From Ascarosepion bandense (Eukaryota; Mollusca; Cephalopoda; Sepiida; Sepiidae): 64,000 nt of DNA. The position numbers were made by a program, and so were the translations under genes. Every line of letters starts with the position of its first letter. Positions within the stretch are counted from its first letter, which is position 1. The notes below the pieces were generated by a model, which saw nothing but the letters and a program-made list of their open reading frames with translations, was not told where the DNA came from and did no database searches. The stretch is from positions 3,940,001 through 4,004,000 of the forward strand of contig JBBBDQ010000420.1 of NCBI GenBank assembly GCA_037127315.1, in the 5' to 3' direction. Below are positions 9,431 to 20,187 of the stretch, piece after piece.

Positions 9431-9704
9431 GTCTTTATTGTACAGAAGAATTAGTCTAACTGACTTGCATAATGTATCTTTAAGTTTAAGTTGACATACG
9501 CTCTTACGCGTGCTCTTTGATTATATGTTGCGTATATATATGCTTATGTATGAATGTGTGTGTGTATTCGCCGAACTGATGTAATGATGTATTTTCCTTA
9601 AATGTTACCTTTTGTGGGAGCAATCTTTGTTTTTATTCCGTTTTTTTGGGGGGAGTCTTCGTTTGTGAATTTTATTCGAGTTTAATCTTCTGTACAATAA
9701 AGAC

Positions 9705-9742
9705 AGAAGCTGATGATGGTTCGCCTGAAATAGGCCATATTT
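9705..9742 (+). ncRNA. Hammerhead-like motif (fold-back family 1, right arm)
   Basis: CTGATGA at 9710-9716, GAAA at 9727-9730, then TAGGCCATATTTCC. Unlike its relatives, this copy has AUA after the loop, which satisfies the usual cleavage-site rule. Its outer stem has lost one pair. Confidence 0.35.
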
Positions 9743-9898
9743 CCGATTTACCATGAAATAACGTGTCTGCCTAAATTTTTTCTTATGTTTGCTCTATATG
9801 TATTTATATACAAATATATTTAGAGCTCTCTTAGAGAGTTATCCTACCACTGTATGTACAGGATACTCCTTTGGATTATTGTATATCTAAACCGCATG

Positions 9899-9900
<2 letters not shown>

Positions 9901-9938
<38 letters not shown>
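9901..9938. repeat. (TA)n microsatellite
   Basis: 19 TA units between two fold-back elements. Confidence 0.97.
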
Positions 9939-9941
<3 letters not shown>

Positions 9942-10248
9942 GAAGTATGGGTTCTTCACAAGAGAAATCGATACAGAAGAAAAAAGTGCGGGAAGCCGTT
10001 TATTAATATGACATGCTTTTTGTGTGATATATTAATTGTCACTAATGTTATTTGTGTCACTACATGTGTTTCGAGTCTAAAGTTGACACTCTTCAGCGAA
10101 ATAAACTTGTGCCATGTATACACGATATTTTGGTTATGAGAAAAACAAACAACTTTAAATGTATCATACAAAAACAAGTAATATTAATAATGATAACATC
10201 AATAAATCTACACTTTACACAAAACGTACACAATTTCTCGCACTTTTT

Positions 10249-10250
<2 letters not shown>
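9939..10250. mobile_element. Fold-back element with (TA)n at both ends
   Basis: The left end AAGAAAAAAGTGCGGGAA is mirrored at the right end by TTTCTCGCACTTTTTCTT. TTATTAATATGACATGCTTT is mirrored by AAGTAATATTAATAATG, with an internal deletion in the left arm. The centre holds a hammerhead candidate on the minus strand. Confidence 0.65.
10048..10104 (-). ncRNA. Type I hammerhead ribozyme candidate, core intact by eye
   Basis: Minus strand: CTGAAGA (10090-10096) fits CUGANGA. Stem II is GTGTC/GACTC with one U-U mismatch around a 7-base loop, and keeps G10.1-C11.1. GAAA is at 10069-10072. A 2-bp stem III (A-U, C-G) closes the loop ACAT, followed by GTA at the expected cleavage site. Stem I has a distal 6-bp helix TTATTT/AAATAA plus 2-3 pairs next to the core, with an internal loop between. 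Short stem III and a looped stem I are typical of hammerheads in Penelope-like elements. Cleavage is inferred, not shown. Confidence 0.55.

Positions 10251-10288
<38 letters not shown>
10251..10288. repeat. (TA)n microsatellite
   Basis: 19 TA units. Confidence 0.97.
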
Positions 10289-10290
<2 letters not shown>

Positions 10291-10723
10291 TATGTATGTA
10301 TGCATGTTTCATTAAAAATGACTGACACGGTGGTATCATTAAGTTTTTACATAAATTTTTATGTGTTCTTTTACTTTTTTTCTTTACAGAACTCAAATTA
10401 TATAAGAATTGTCTAAAGTTTTTTCCTTATTTTTAAGTGTTTTTGGCTATACATTTAGCCCTCATCAAGGATGAATTTTGTTTTACTTGTAACTAAATAT
10501 GTGTAAAGTTTATTTACATATGTTTGTGTGTATGCTATGTTCCAAAAACGGTGACACATTGTTACCGTGTTCATAATTGATATTAAATGTATGATTTCTA
10601 TCTTTTAATGAGTTCTGAAAAGAAAAATCTTATAAGGACACATGAAAAATTATATAAAAACAATAAAACCTTGTCTCTCAATTTTAATATAACCTAAAAA
10701 GAAAGATTGCAGCCCAAATACAC
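10289..10723. mobile_element. Fold-back element related to 30090-30511
   Basis: The left arm includes CAGAACTCAAATTATATAAG. The right arm includes AAATTATATAAAAACAATAA and the mirror of the left arm's ATGTGTTC. A decayed hammerhead-like string lies near 10440-10470 on the minus strand: TTGATGA, a 4-bp GGCT/AGCC stem, then AAAA in place of GAAA. Confidence 0.5.
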
Positions 10724-10742
10724 AATATATATATGTATATAA

Positions 10743-10783
<41 letters not shown>
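10724..10783. repeat. (TA)n-rich microsatellite
   Basis: Long TA tract with a few G interruptions. Confidence 0.95.
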
Positions 10784-10787
<4 letters not shown>

Positions 10788-10959
10788 CAGGACTGTCTGC
10801 GGATAATTATTTAAGCTCTCGCACGCCGATTGAGCATTATAGAAAAATGGTAGATTTTAAAAATAGTAGCCGATCACTCAATACCTTACCGTTCATTCGC
10901 TAATAAATTTGAACACTACCGGCGTTTGTTTACATTGTGTATATAACATCCGCGTTCCC

Positions 10960-11940
10960 CATCTTCTGTTAGATTGTCCAGTATTTAATAGCTTGTTTCC
11001 AACGAAATTTACCTGCTTAGCTTCTGGAATGAATCATTTCGGACCTTAGTGTCGCACTTTCTATCCTTTGTCAGAACACTTACCATGTATTTAAATTTCT
11101 GTACCTTCTTCATTAGTATCCTTGACCTGTAGTTGGTATTTTGGGTTCATCTTTTTGCTGATGACCATGCATTCAGTTTTCTTGTAGTTTATATGTAGTT
11201 CTTTCATTCCGCTTTCTTTAGCTGATTTCTGTAGAAGGTCTTTCAGTTTCCTGTCTGTGTCTGCTATCACCGCTCTATCATCTGCTTATCTTGTGTTGTT
11301 CAGATTGCAGCCGCCAATGACGAATTCTGGTTGATCTAGTGAGAAGACACATCCTTGTCTTACGACCCTTTCTATCTTTGTATATCTGCTGAACTCGTTT
11401 CCTGTCTGTATGCAGGCGGTTTGATGAGAGTACAGTTTCTTGATGATTGTAATATTTTTCCCAAATATTTTAAGGTTATCGAGCATTTCTATCAAGTTGT
11501 TGTGTTGTACTTTGCGGAATACTTTCGCGTAGTCTATAAAACACAGGTACACGTCTTTCTGGATTTGTGTTGCCCATTCTGATAACATTCTAAGCATAAA
11601 TATAGCGTTTCTTGTTCCAGTGTCTTTGACGAAACTGCACTGTTCTTGTCCTATCTCGGGCCTGATTTCTTCTTCGCGATCTCTCTTCAGTCATGAGTTT
11701 TATTATGTGACTCATTAAGCTGACTGTTTGGTGAAGCTCACATTACTTTGTGCCTGGTTTCTTAGGCAGTGCTATAAAAATCGATCTGCTTGTGTCTTCC
11801 GGTGTATCGCCACTGTTGTAGATTTCATTTATTATTCCTATGATTCTGTCTACACTGAAATCGTCTATGCTTTGTTTCTATTCAATTTGACCAGTTTTGG
11901 CTTTCGATAAGAACTCCCTCATTATTTCCTTGTATTAAAC
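10960..11940 (-). mobile_element. RTE-like LINE fragment (family B)
   Basis: Minus strand encodes part of a non-LTR reverse transcriptase, including LCFIDYAKVFRKVQHNNLIEML and NEFSRYTKIERVVRQGC, where a complete copy would have an FDYAKAFD-type motif and VRQGC. Stops and frame changes break it into pieces. It is collinear with 56080-57000. Confidence 0.8.
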
Positions 11941-12426
11941 TAAGCTAAATTTAGTTAATATTTCAAAGCTTTGCCTGAAGATGATATTCAACGAAGGAGT
12001 CTGAAAATTACGATTGAATATTCGTCTTGAGCTTTACTTTAAATTACTACTTATCAAACTCACTATCAAATGGCCATTGACAACTTTTTATTGATTTAAA
12101 ACCTTGTTATTAACGCTCTGTAATCGATTTGTTACTGACTAACCCTTAACGCTATGCTAGCCATTGGTTCTCATCAAATGGTTATTGATTTTAGTGTAAT
12201 CAGAATGTTATCGAGATATGCTGTTCAAACTGTTAACTATTGGCATATACTACTCTACTTACCGCGTGACCTATAACCTTGTTACTAAGCAACTACTAAC
12301 ACCATGTTATTGATGTATACTTAAACTATCCATCTCCCTGTCTATTTACTTTGGAAACTTTGCTTGCTGAAATTTACAGTACCTTGCATAAGTATTATCC
12401 CACTTTGTACTTTTGAGCATTTTTTA
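11941..12426. other. AT-rich spacer, nothing assigned
   Basis: No repeat boundary or coding frame I can support. Near 11980 there is CCTGAAGA...TCTGAAAAT, reminiscent of a hammerhead core but with no convincing stems. Confidence 0.4.
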
Positions 12427-12430
12427 ATAT

Positions 12431-12906
12431 TGTTATATATCGCCGTACGACGACAAAATAACGAGAACACGCATATATAAAAATATAAGGTTATATTTTT
12501 ATTCTTGACAACGAACCCGTGTGGAATAGAGAACGGAAGGGTGAGAGCGCACATAGAATGGGTCGACGGGAGTGTAGTCTTGCCTGTGGTGTTTCTCTGC
12601 TTCCACTGGCCGTTCTCTGCTGGCGAATCCGTGTGTCGAGGTCTTTATATAGTCTTCTAGAACCGGGACTTTCCTTCCGGTTTTGCCTCGCCCACGCAAC
12701 GCCCACGTAATTCCCAGAGACACCTGTTCTGTTTGCCTCCGTATTCATTTCCGCCGCTGTCGGAAATAAGGTCAAACGACATCCGCTCCGGCCCCGACAG
12801 GATGTATTTCTCAAACACCTGTCTTGTCGTTCGCCGACCCCTTCACCGACGGGAAACACCATCGCTTGCATCACTTCCTCGGGTGGGGCCAGATTGTTAT
12901 ATTACA
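12431..12906 (-). mobile_element. Solo LTR, 476 bp
   Basis: Bounded by TG...CA and flanked by ATAT on both sides (12427-12430 and 12907-12910), a 4-bp target duplication, though ATAT is common in this AT-rich DNA. It is far richer in GC than its surroundings. On the minus strand it has a TATATAAAG promoter motif followed by AATAAA further on, so the LTR points that way. Open frames within it are not genes. Confidence 0.65.
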
Positions 12907-12949
12907 ATATTATCAATTGTTGTTGACTGTTTTTTTAGTTATCATTTAA

Positions 12950-14560
12950 TGAATGTCAAATGCACAACTCTTTCAAAGTGCAAAATGCATTTTATTGTAA
13001 CACTGATCATAATTGTGAGAACAAATAGTTGTCTCTTGGATCCATAATTATTCACCCTACAGCATTAAGGATTGAACTCTTGCTGCAGTTACAGCTGCAG
13101 ATCTTTTGGGGCGTATCTCTACTGGTTTGGCACATTTGGAGTCAGAAATTGTTTTCCGTTCTCATTCTTCCTTTAAAAATAGTCCAAGAACAATCAGACT
13201 GAATAAAACTGTCTTTGGACACTGATTTTCAAGTATTGCCACAATTTCGCATTTAGGCTTTTATTAGGTCCTTCTAGCATTAATATGTTTGAATCCAAAC
13301 CAGTAGATTTCAACCTTTCCTTAACCATGGACCCCTTTTCTTCTTAATTTCTTGGTGGATACCCAGTCATTGGAACAGAGGTCTACAGGGCACCTTCTGT
13401 TTGTTCTTGTCACTGACCGATGGGTGAGTAACTACGTAAAAAATATTTAAAGTAAATAAAGCCGAGATGTGAAGTACATAGTGAATTATAATAAAAAGAA
13501 ATAAGAAAAAAGAAATCCTAATTATAAGAAAACACATCATCCAACTTGATCAGTGGCTTTATTTTAGATAAGGCAATGTTGGCAACCTTAAATTTCGGAC
13601 CTTTTAAGTTGTTAATTTTTTCTACTTACGATAAAAAGGCTACGTTTACGTAATGTTCCTACTTTTATTATTTTAATATGGAGTAAATTATTGTAGAAAT
13701 TCTATTCTCAGTAATTCTAATCATTCAAAAGTAAAATTGCTCTAGGAATCATTAAAATATTATCCTGGAACCCTAATTCATTATTTTTTCTGCTCCCCCA
13801 ACAATATTATATAGAGCCCCAGTTGCTGAGAACCACTGATCTGAACCATTGTATTGTTAAACTGGTTGTATGTTTAGAGTCGTTGTCCTGCTAGAAGGTG
13901 AACCTCAACACCAGTTTCAAGTCTTTTGCAGACTGTAACATGTTTTTTTGAGAGCTTCCATGTACATGGCTCGATCCATCTTCCCATAAACACTGGCCAG
14001 CTTCTCTATCCCTACTGACGAAATAGTATGATGCTGCCACTACCAAGCCTCACGATGGCCAATGCTGTACTCAGAGCGATGTTAGGTTTTTGCAACACGT
14101 AGCATTTTGTATTAAGGCCCAAGATTTTGGTCCCATCTGATGAGAGCACCTTTTTCTACATGTTAGCTGCGTTTGCCACACGACTTGTGCTAAACTGCAA
14201 ACAGAACTTTTTATGGCTATCTTTCAACAATGGCTTTTACTCTTCTATAAATTTCAGAATTGTAGCGTGCAGGACGGATAATTGACTAGTGGAAAGATTC
14301 TCTCACCTGAGTTCCAGATCTTTGCAGATTCTTCAGAGTTACCATGGGATTTGTGGTTGCTTCACTGATTAACACTCTCCTTGCTCGGCCTATAACATTA
14401 AAAGGATGGTTTTATCTTGGTAGGTTTTGTCGTGCTACTTCAGATTGTTGATTTAATAGTACTTCCTTAGATGTTCAAAATATGGCATGAAACAAACGCA
14501 ATGTTGTTTACAATGTCGAACAAAACATCAGCTCACGTTTATGCAAAACAAAAGAAAATA
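12950..14560 (-). mobile_element. Degenerate Tc1-like transposon
   Basis: The minus strand reads as a decayed Tc1 transposase: KAIVER, a VLSSDGTK region (SDE in active copies), GSGSI, then the region of QQDND as CAGGACAACGAC. Downstream comes the Asn-Pro-Ile-Glu-Asn-Leu region. Many stops and shifts make it a fossil. The sequence resembles Tc1-like elements known from fishes. A hAT-type element sits inside at 13301-13838. Terminal inverted repeats were not resolved, so both ends are approximate. Confidence 0.8.
13301..13838. mobile_element. Nonautonomous hAT-type element nested in Tc1
   Basis: Ends are CAGTAGATTTCAACC and, inverted, CAGTGGTTCTCAGCAAC, matching the CAGTGGTTCTCAACC-type termini of hAT elements. 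It is flanked by an 8-bp duplication with two differences (ATCCAAAC 13293-13300; ATCTGAAC 13839-13846). Eight base pairs is the hAT target size. The Tc1 sequence is continuous across the insertion. No transposase is visible in its 538 bp. Confidence 0.75.
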
Positions 14561-15750
14561 GATTTTTTTAATGGAATTTTTTAACAATTTTTAAAGAAAA
14601 AATTTTTTATAAAATTATTTTTTCATATAACCGAGTCCTACTACTAAAATGTTCTGAGTTGCACGCGCAACACTGGGCTATGCTGGTATAGTACGTGGCG
14701 TATCTCCTTGGTTCTGATTTAGTATGTTGCCTATCCGGTTGGATTGTGTTCTACCTAAGTAAGAGTATATTTATAGATATGAGCATTCAGCTATGTATTG
14801 AATTTTTTTTACATTTATTTAATTTTAAGAAATTACTAAACATACTAAAACAGTATTTTTAACTTCCTGATAGCAAACCTACTAAAAGAGCACTCCTTAG
14901 TTGAAACAATCAGTTCTGTAACTATCTGTTACTAGACAGTTATAATACTTCCTAAAAATAAGCTTGATAAGGCTGCATACTATACCAGAACTTCGTAGGC
15001 CACATTCAAAAGGTAGGCCACATACTATACCAGTATATACTGATTTATCTTTCTTTCAAATTCATCCTTGACCTGTATAGTTAGAAAATGTCATTTTGGA
15101 ACCATAATATTGTACTCATGTTATATATTCTCTTACTATGGTGTATAATTTCACTCTTTTGGGGATATTATAAGAGAATAATATACACCATGTACACCAT
15201 AGAAAGAGAACATTATCCACCATAGTAAAAGAAATTATATACCATGTATTTACACTAATGAAATAATTGTTTGGTTCAGCGGTGCAAAGCAGGTAAAATT
15301 TAAAAGAAAATAAATATCGTTTTAAAAGGTCATGAGTGCGAAAAACATAAATGATAGGCGTGATTTTGTTTTGATAAACAGCGAAGTCAAATTAAAAAAA
15401 ATTAATCATTCGAAATAATAAACAATATGCATAACAAAAGGATGACGTGCAAAAGAATTTCGCCTATAAATAGACAGAGGAAGATTGGATTAATGAGAGA
15501 CCAGAAAAAGAAGAAAATAGAAGACAAACCAAGCTGATCAACTCTCTTGTGTGCGTTAACTCTCCGACCTACCTGCACTTCACACAACCACGTCACCGAA
15601 GAAAAAAACAAAAATATAAATGTTTATTTTTATTTTTATATATCCGCGTCTTTGTTCATAAGTAAAGACGGTAGCCATACACAGTAAGGGTAGATAACCC
15701 TCCATTCAAAATTTTGAGTTTGACATGATAAATAAAGACAAAAGATATTC
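14561..15750. other. AT-rich spacer
   Basis: No gene. Around 15125-15245 the strings TATGGTGTAT and ATACACCAT recur in inverted order, forming a small imperfect fold. Nothing else assigned. Confidence 0.45.
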
Positions 15751-15799
15751 TCTTTCAAATCGTTACGATTTTTTGAGAAAACGAGTTTAAACATTAAAT

Positions 15800-16138
15800 T
15801 TAAGTTAAAAATTCGTGCAGTGACGCCTCAGGCCGTCTGTCTAATGTGACGCTCGTTCTCGCCGACGGTCGTGACGTTCCCAGCTGTGACACTGCCACCC
15901 GGTTGTACGTTTGGTTTGGTCGCTGTTGCTGGTCGTGACGATCCCGTCTGATGATGTCGCCACAAAAGCTGGATTACGGGACGTCTTTTGAAACAACAGG
16001 CCACTGTCCTACGTTGTGATTAGATCCCAGAGGTCACCTCGTGCAATTTTAGTAGTCGCCTTCTTGAGCCAGTCCGGACACTGGTGTACACTTGTGGTTT
16101 GAGAAAATAAAATTCCCGGCACCAAAAAAAAAAAAAAA
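15800..16138 (+). pseudogene. Polyadenylated retrocopy or retroelement 3' end
   Basis: Relatively GC-rich sequence ends with AATAAA at 16106-16111, 12 bases of spacer, then A15 at 16124-16138. This is the mark of a reverse-transcribed polyadenylated RNA. The 5' limit is uncertain. Short frames within it are not recognisable, so the source could be an mRNA 3' region or an unknown retroelement. No target duplication was found. Confidence 0.4.
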
Positions 16139-16499
16139 TCAATACGATGAATGAACGAAATCGAACACGTCTGGAGAGTTACGTAGAATGTCTTTATATA
16201 AAGAAAAAACAATGTCTTTCTTTTCCCAGGAATACAGTTGTCGAAAGTGATATACAGTTGTTTAAAATGCTGGTTACAACGGAGGGAGAAAGTTCGCTAA
16301 AAGCATCATAGCTTCTAATCCAAAAAAAAAATGTCTTGTTTAAGTTTCGTTAGTTTTGTTGGCGTTAAAAAAACAGTTCTGTTCAAATTTTCACTAAAGT
16401 CTTTTCACGTATTTCCATTAAAGTCTTTTTCACCTATTCTCTATAATCAGAGTTGTCAATTTTCTATGTAGCTTCTAAAACAGCAAAGTTCTTTCGGGT

Positions 16500-16870
16500 T
16501 CTTGACGGAATCTGACGGAATGTGCCGAATCGGAGGCAGCCGCTGGCGGAGAATGTGGTGGTGTTGGCGGTGGTGGCACTCTGCCCCCAAAACAACAACT
16601 GAGCTTTTCTTGTTGAGCATCCATATTTATAACCAATTTCGATCCTCTCTGGGGATCCGGCCGGCTCGAAGCCCTAGGCCAATGAAATCATTTTCCGCCC
16701 ACACTCGATTTTTAGCTCGATGAATGAGATTTTGCCAACTCACATTCGATTTCGAATTTCCTACGGGTTCCCAGAGATCTCGGCCTTACCAGCGGGTCTG
16801 TCTAGGAACCTTGGCCTTCGTGTGACCTTATCCAGTCATTCTGACACTTGTTTTGCCTAAGCGTTTTCGG
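16500..16870 (-). promoter_or_regulatory. Promoter-like block (CCAAT and TATAAATA), possible LTR
   Basis: A GC-richer block. On the minus strand ATTGG (complement of 16679-16683) is followed by another ATTGG and a TATAAATA (complement of 16624-16631), with a plausible start about 30 bases on. No LTR ends or downstream coding exon were found, so it could be an orphan promoter or part of an unrecognised LTR. Confidence 0.3.
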
Positions 16871-17640
16871 CTTACCTGAAATGTTTATCTCAAACCCCAA
16901 AAGAAGAGAAATTTATATTTTCCTAGAATAGTTAGATTTTATATTCCCCGGCTTTTAGAAATACTTGATGGTATTAATTTTTTTTTCCTAAGCTCACATC
17001 GCGTACTGCAATAAAGCATTAATAATATTGCCAATTTCAATTTCTCTCTCCGTTGTTTTAAACCAACCAAAGGAAAATATCCCCGCGGGAGAAGAGAAAG
17101 TATCCCTGTAGGAGATAGTGTCGCAGTTGCAATATCATTCCGCTGATGAATGAAATCCATATAATATATAAAAATAAACTTATAAATGTATAATTTACCA
17201 AAGCTTTACAAATTGTATATGGACAAGATGCCTGGGAAAGACACATTATTACTAAATCATTGTACCATTAAATAAGATCTTCATTTACTTCCATAGTGTA
17301 ATTATACTGAACTATTTTGCTATAAGTTATACACTGCAGAAGATTAATGTGATTTGCAATAAAGAATGCAAATTTGAAACATTTTGTTTTATAATTTGTG
17401 CCCAACAGTATTATGGTGTTACACACACTTGTATTTATTTTTGTTTTTTTTAATTAAGATTTTTAAAAAATCACCTAACAAATTGTATTTATTGAGTAGC
17501 CTTTATTGTAAACTCTCACAATTTTTTACCCAACTTTTACTTATTAAATAAACTAAAAAATGTATATTTAACTTGTCGTGATTCGTAATTAGAATTCAGG
17601 TTGTAATATATTTTCCATTCAATGTATCTAATGCAACATA
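16871..17640. other. AT-rich spacer, nothing assigned
   Basis: No coding or repeat signature recognised. Confidence 0.5.
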
Positions 17641-17647
17641 TGTCAAC

Positions 17648-17663
17648 TTTATTTGGATTTATT
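17648..17663 (-). terminator. Paired AATAAA polyadenylation signals
   Basis: TTTATT at 17648-17653 and 17658-17663 reads AATAAA on the minus strand, 214-229 bases beyond the stop codon of the candidate exon. Consistent with a 3' UTR end, but such hexamers are common in AT-rich DNA. Confidence 0.3.
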
Positions 17664-17876
17664 CTTGAAATAGTAAAATTTTGAAGTCACTTTGTAAGAA
17701 AAACCTGCAAAAATTAGATATTTTTCTATATTTTTTCACACAGTTTTCGAAACTAAATGCTGCCAAATTGGTAAAAGCTGTTAATGGAAATTGCGGTAAT
17801 AACACTTATAGCATAAAACCCCAGTTTATATTTTGTGAGCGCAATGTGAATTTTGTAAAAATTGTGAGCAACCACA

Positions 17877-18162
17877 CTACTCTATTCCCTGATGTTCCCA
17901 TTGGTCTTTGTGTAACTGTTTTTTGATAATGTTCTCTAACATGTTATTTGAGGCCTTCCCAAAACAGGTGTATTCAATATGGTGCGTCCCTTCAGGATAT
18001 TTCCAATCATAGTTCTCCACAATTTCTTGACCATTTTCGTTATTAATTAATGTTCTTTTCGTTTTCTCTCCTAAACCATGTTCTGTCATCCATCGACCTG
18101 TTGGGGTGTCACCCCATTTTACAAATTCAATAGACTCTGCCAAAGTATACAAATAATCCTGC
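17877..18162 (-). CDS. Candidate terminal coding exon of an unidentified gene
   Basis: The minus strand is open for about 95 codons to a TAG at 17877-17879. The composition is that of a real globular protein (DTPTGRWMTEHGLGEKTKR, ENYDWKYPEGTHHIEYTCFG), unlike the microsatellite frames nearby. Its upstream edge is a good splice acceptor: ACCGTTCTCTGTAG then G, at 18163 downward. The frame would enter one base before a complete codon (phase 2). Two AATAAA hexamers follow downstream. There is no in-frame ATG at its start, which fits an internal splice entry. I do not recognise the family; SNNMLENI faintly recalls transposase-type sequence, so an unknown transposon protein is the main alternative. 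Confidence 0.4.
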
Positions 18163-18479
18163 CTACAGAGAACGGTAATTGTTGAGTTGTCTGTTGTAGT
18201 TGTTAGAGTTATTGTTTGTCAGAGCAGTTAAACCGCCGCTCGTTGGTGAGCAAGAATATAGGCTTATTACCCGGACTTACTTCTTGTATATATTTGACTC
18301 CTACTAACAAGTATTCCTGAATCTACTAACCGTGTACATGTTGTATATCTTTTATTCAATATACTTACATGTTTCCTCTTGTATCTGCTTTTGTTATTAT
18401 TATATTGTGTTGGTTTTCTAAACAAGAATCTACAACAAGAAACAAGCTCGTTAGGTAGGTTGTTTGTTGTTTTCTTCTG

Positions 18480-18790
18480 TCCATCTTGCATTTAATCTGT
18501 TCTGTGAGTATGAAACTCCTAGCCTTCTTTCTTTATTATGTGCCCTAGAAATTTCTACTGCTTCTTTTTTATGCTAATTATTTGTGTTCTTTTTGTTTTT
18601 TCTAAAACTTCATCGTTGCTAACATGATCTGTCTATGGAATCAGCAGCATCTTCTGTCGAACCAAATTTCTGTTGTTTCAAGTCTCTTCTTCTGTGAGAA
18701 GATTGTCTAGCGTTCACTGTCGTATAAGATAACATTAAGTAACTGTCCAGTACTCCTTTTTTCTGTTTCTAATCAATTCATAACCATCTG
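18480..18790 (-). mobile_element. RTE-like LINE fragment (family B)
   Basis: Collinear with 55800-56050: the region encoding a C-terminal reverse-transcriptase tail around the ACATG(A/C)TCxGTC...ATxxGCAGCATC string (GCTAACATGATCTGTC here). Heavily mutated, with no usable frame. Confidence 0.65.
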
Positions 18791-20166
18791 ATCTGTTTTA
18801 TTTCATGCACTGAATTTAAAGTTAATTATTTGAATGCGTAATCATAATGTCATTTAAATAGTTTATTATCTCCTCTGAAGTAATATATTCAGTTCAATTA
18901 AAACATTCAAAATATATTTTCATTTTTCAAAAATGATATTGCTTGTTCAAAATATTTTGAGACACACTTTTCCGAAAACTGCCACCCTGAATTGGTAAGA
19001 TGAATTTCAATTTTAAAAAAAAAAGAAGATTATTATTGGTCTCTCTCTTCTCAAGAGAAGTTTAAAGTAAAAAAAAATTTAAGAAAGGGAATATTTCATT
19101 TTCAAATCCTTGAGTTGTCCGTGTAAAATAAGGCTGTCATCATCTGATGGATAGCCTTGGCAACTATTATCACCTTCGTCTTTACTTTTCATTCCTTCCC
19201 CATTTTCGGCTTTTCATTTTTTGAGTTGCAATTACGTTGCAAATTGATGAGATTCACAGTAACCCGACAGCAATTCCGATTTCGGCATCAGATGTAAACC
19301 CGCTGTACACGCATATCTTTAATCAGTCCAACGTAAAAGAAAGCAGGTGTATATGTGTGGCCTTACATAAAATAACCAAAGATAATTATGCCCTATGATA
19401 TATCTATTCAAACACTAAAACTGACATGATTGCCAATATATGAAGGCATGACACAGTGATACCATGTTCGCGTCTGGCAAGAAACGGTAATACATTGTTT
19501 GTCATTGGTGTGTGACCTTAAAATTATGTGCGACTGAATTTTCCGTTTGATATTTCAATGTGATAGTAATTTGATGATTAAAAACGTAGCGTTTTGGTTT
19601 TATTTTCTTGTTATATCGACCTTCCTTCCTGGAATGTTATAAATAAATGACTTCCAAACAAATTAAATTCTTCCTTTAATTTTTTATTAACTTTATAATG
19701 CACATGATTGTAATTTTGTTTTAGAAACGTTGGCTTTAATTTCTTAGACTCGACAATCATTTTGGTTTTGATTTCCAACGCGAAATATACAGATTAAGTG
19801 CCAAAATTTCTTAAAACAAAATGTTTATCAGAAATATTGATCAGCCATATTTGTCCCTTTTGTGAGAACAATTTCAGTTCTTAATACTGAAAATGATTAT
19901 CAGGAGAGTGCTTGGTAACGTGTAACATCAATAAATAGATACACTGAAAGCTATTTTCTTATATTGTTTGCCTTTTAATGCAGGTTTTATATTTTTAATT
20001 GATATTTATTAAAAATTTCTGCAAAGTGTGTAAAATGATGGATCATTTTAAAATTTGATATTCTTTTTTTCTATTTAATTAATTTTTGAAATGAATTGTA
20101 TGAATGTGTCAATTATCAGATCTTTCAAATTAAGATGTCTGAACAAAATTTTCACCAGACTTATTT
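18791..20166. other. AT-rich spacer before the minisatellite
   Basis: No gene, SINE or LINE signature found. Confidence 0.5.
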
Positions 20167-20187
20167 ATGAGGTTAAACCCGACAGCA

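Larger units (their letters stand above)
9351..9785. mobile_element. Fold-back element with ~95-bp inverted arms and hammerhead-like cores
   Basis: The left arm 9351-9448 and right arm 9692-9785 are inverted copies over almost their whole length (AATAACGTGTCTGCC... mirrored by GGCAGACACGTTATT). Each arm carries CTGATGA...GAAA. A longer relative lies at 40880-41819. No coding sequence is seen between the arms. Confidence 0.75.

Noticed and set aside
11960..12060. Hammerhead core near CCTGAAGA...GTCTGAAAAT
   Set aside because: Core words are present, but I could not form stems II and III.
12491..12874. 127-codon minus frame in GC-rich sequence
   Set aside because: Lies inside a solo LTR with its own ends and target duplication; no recognisable protein.
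15120..15245. Inverted TATGGTGTAT / ATACACCAT words as a transposon
   Set aside because: Too short and irregular; no ends or target duplication.
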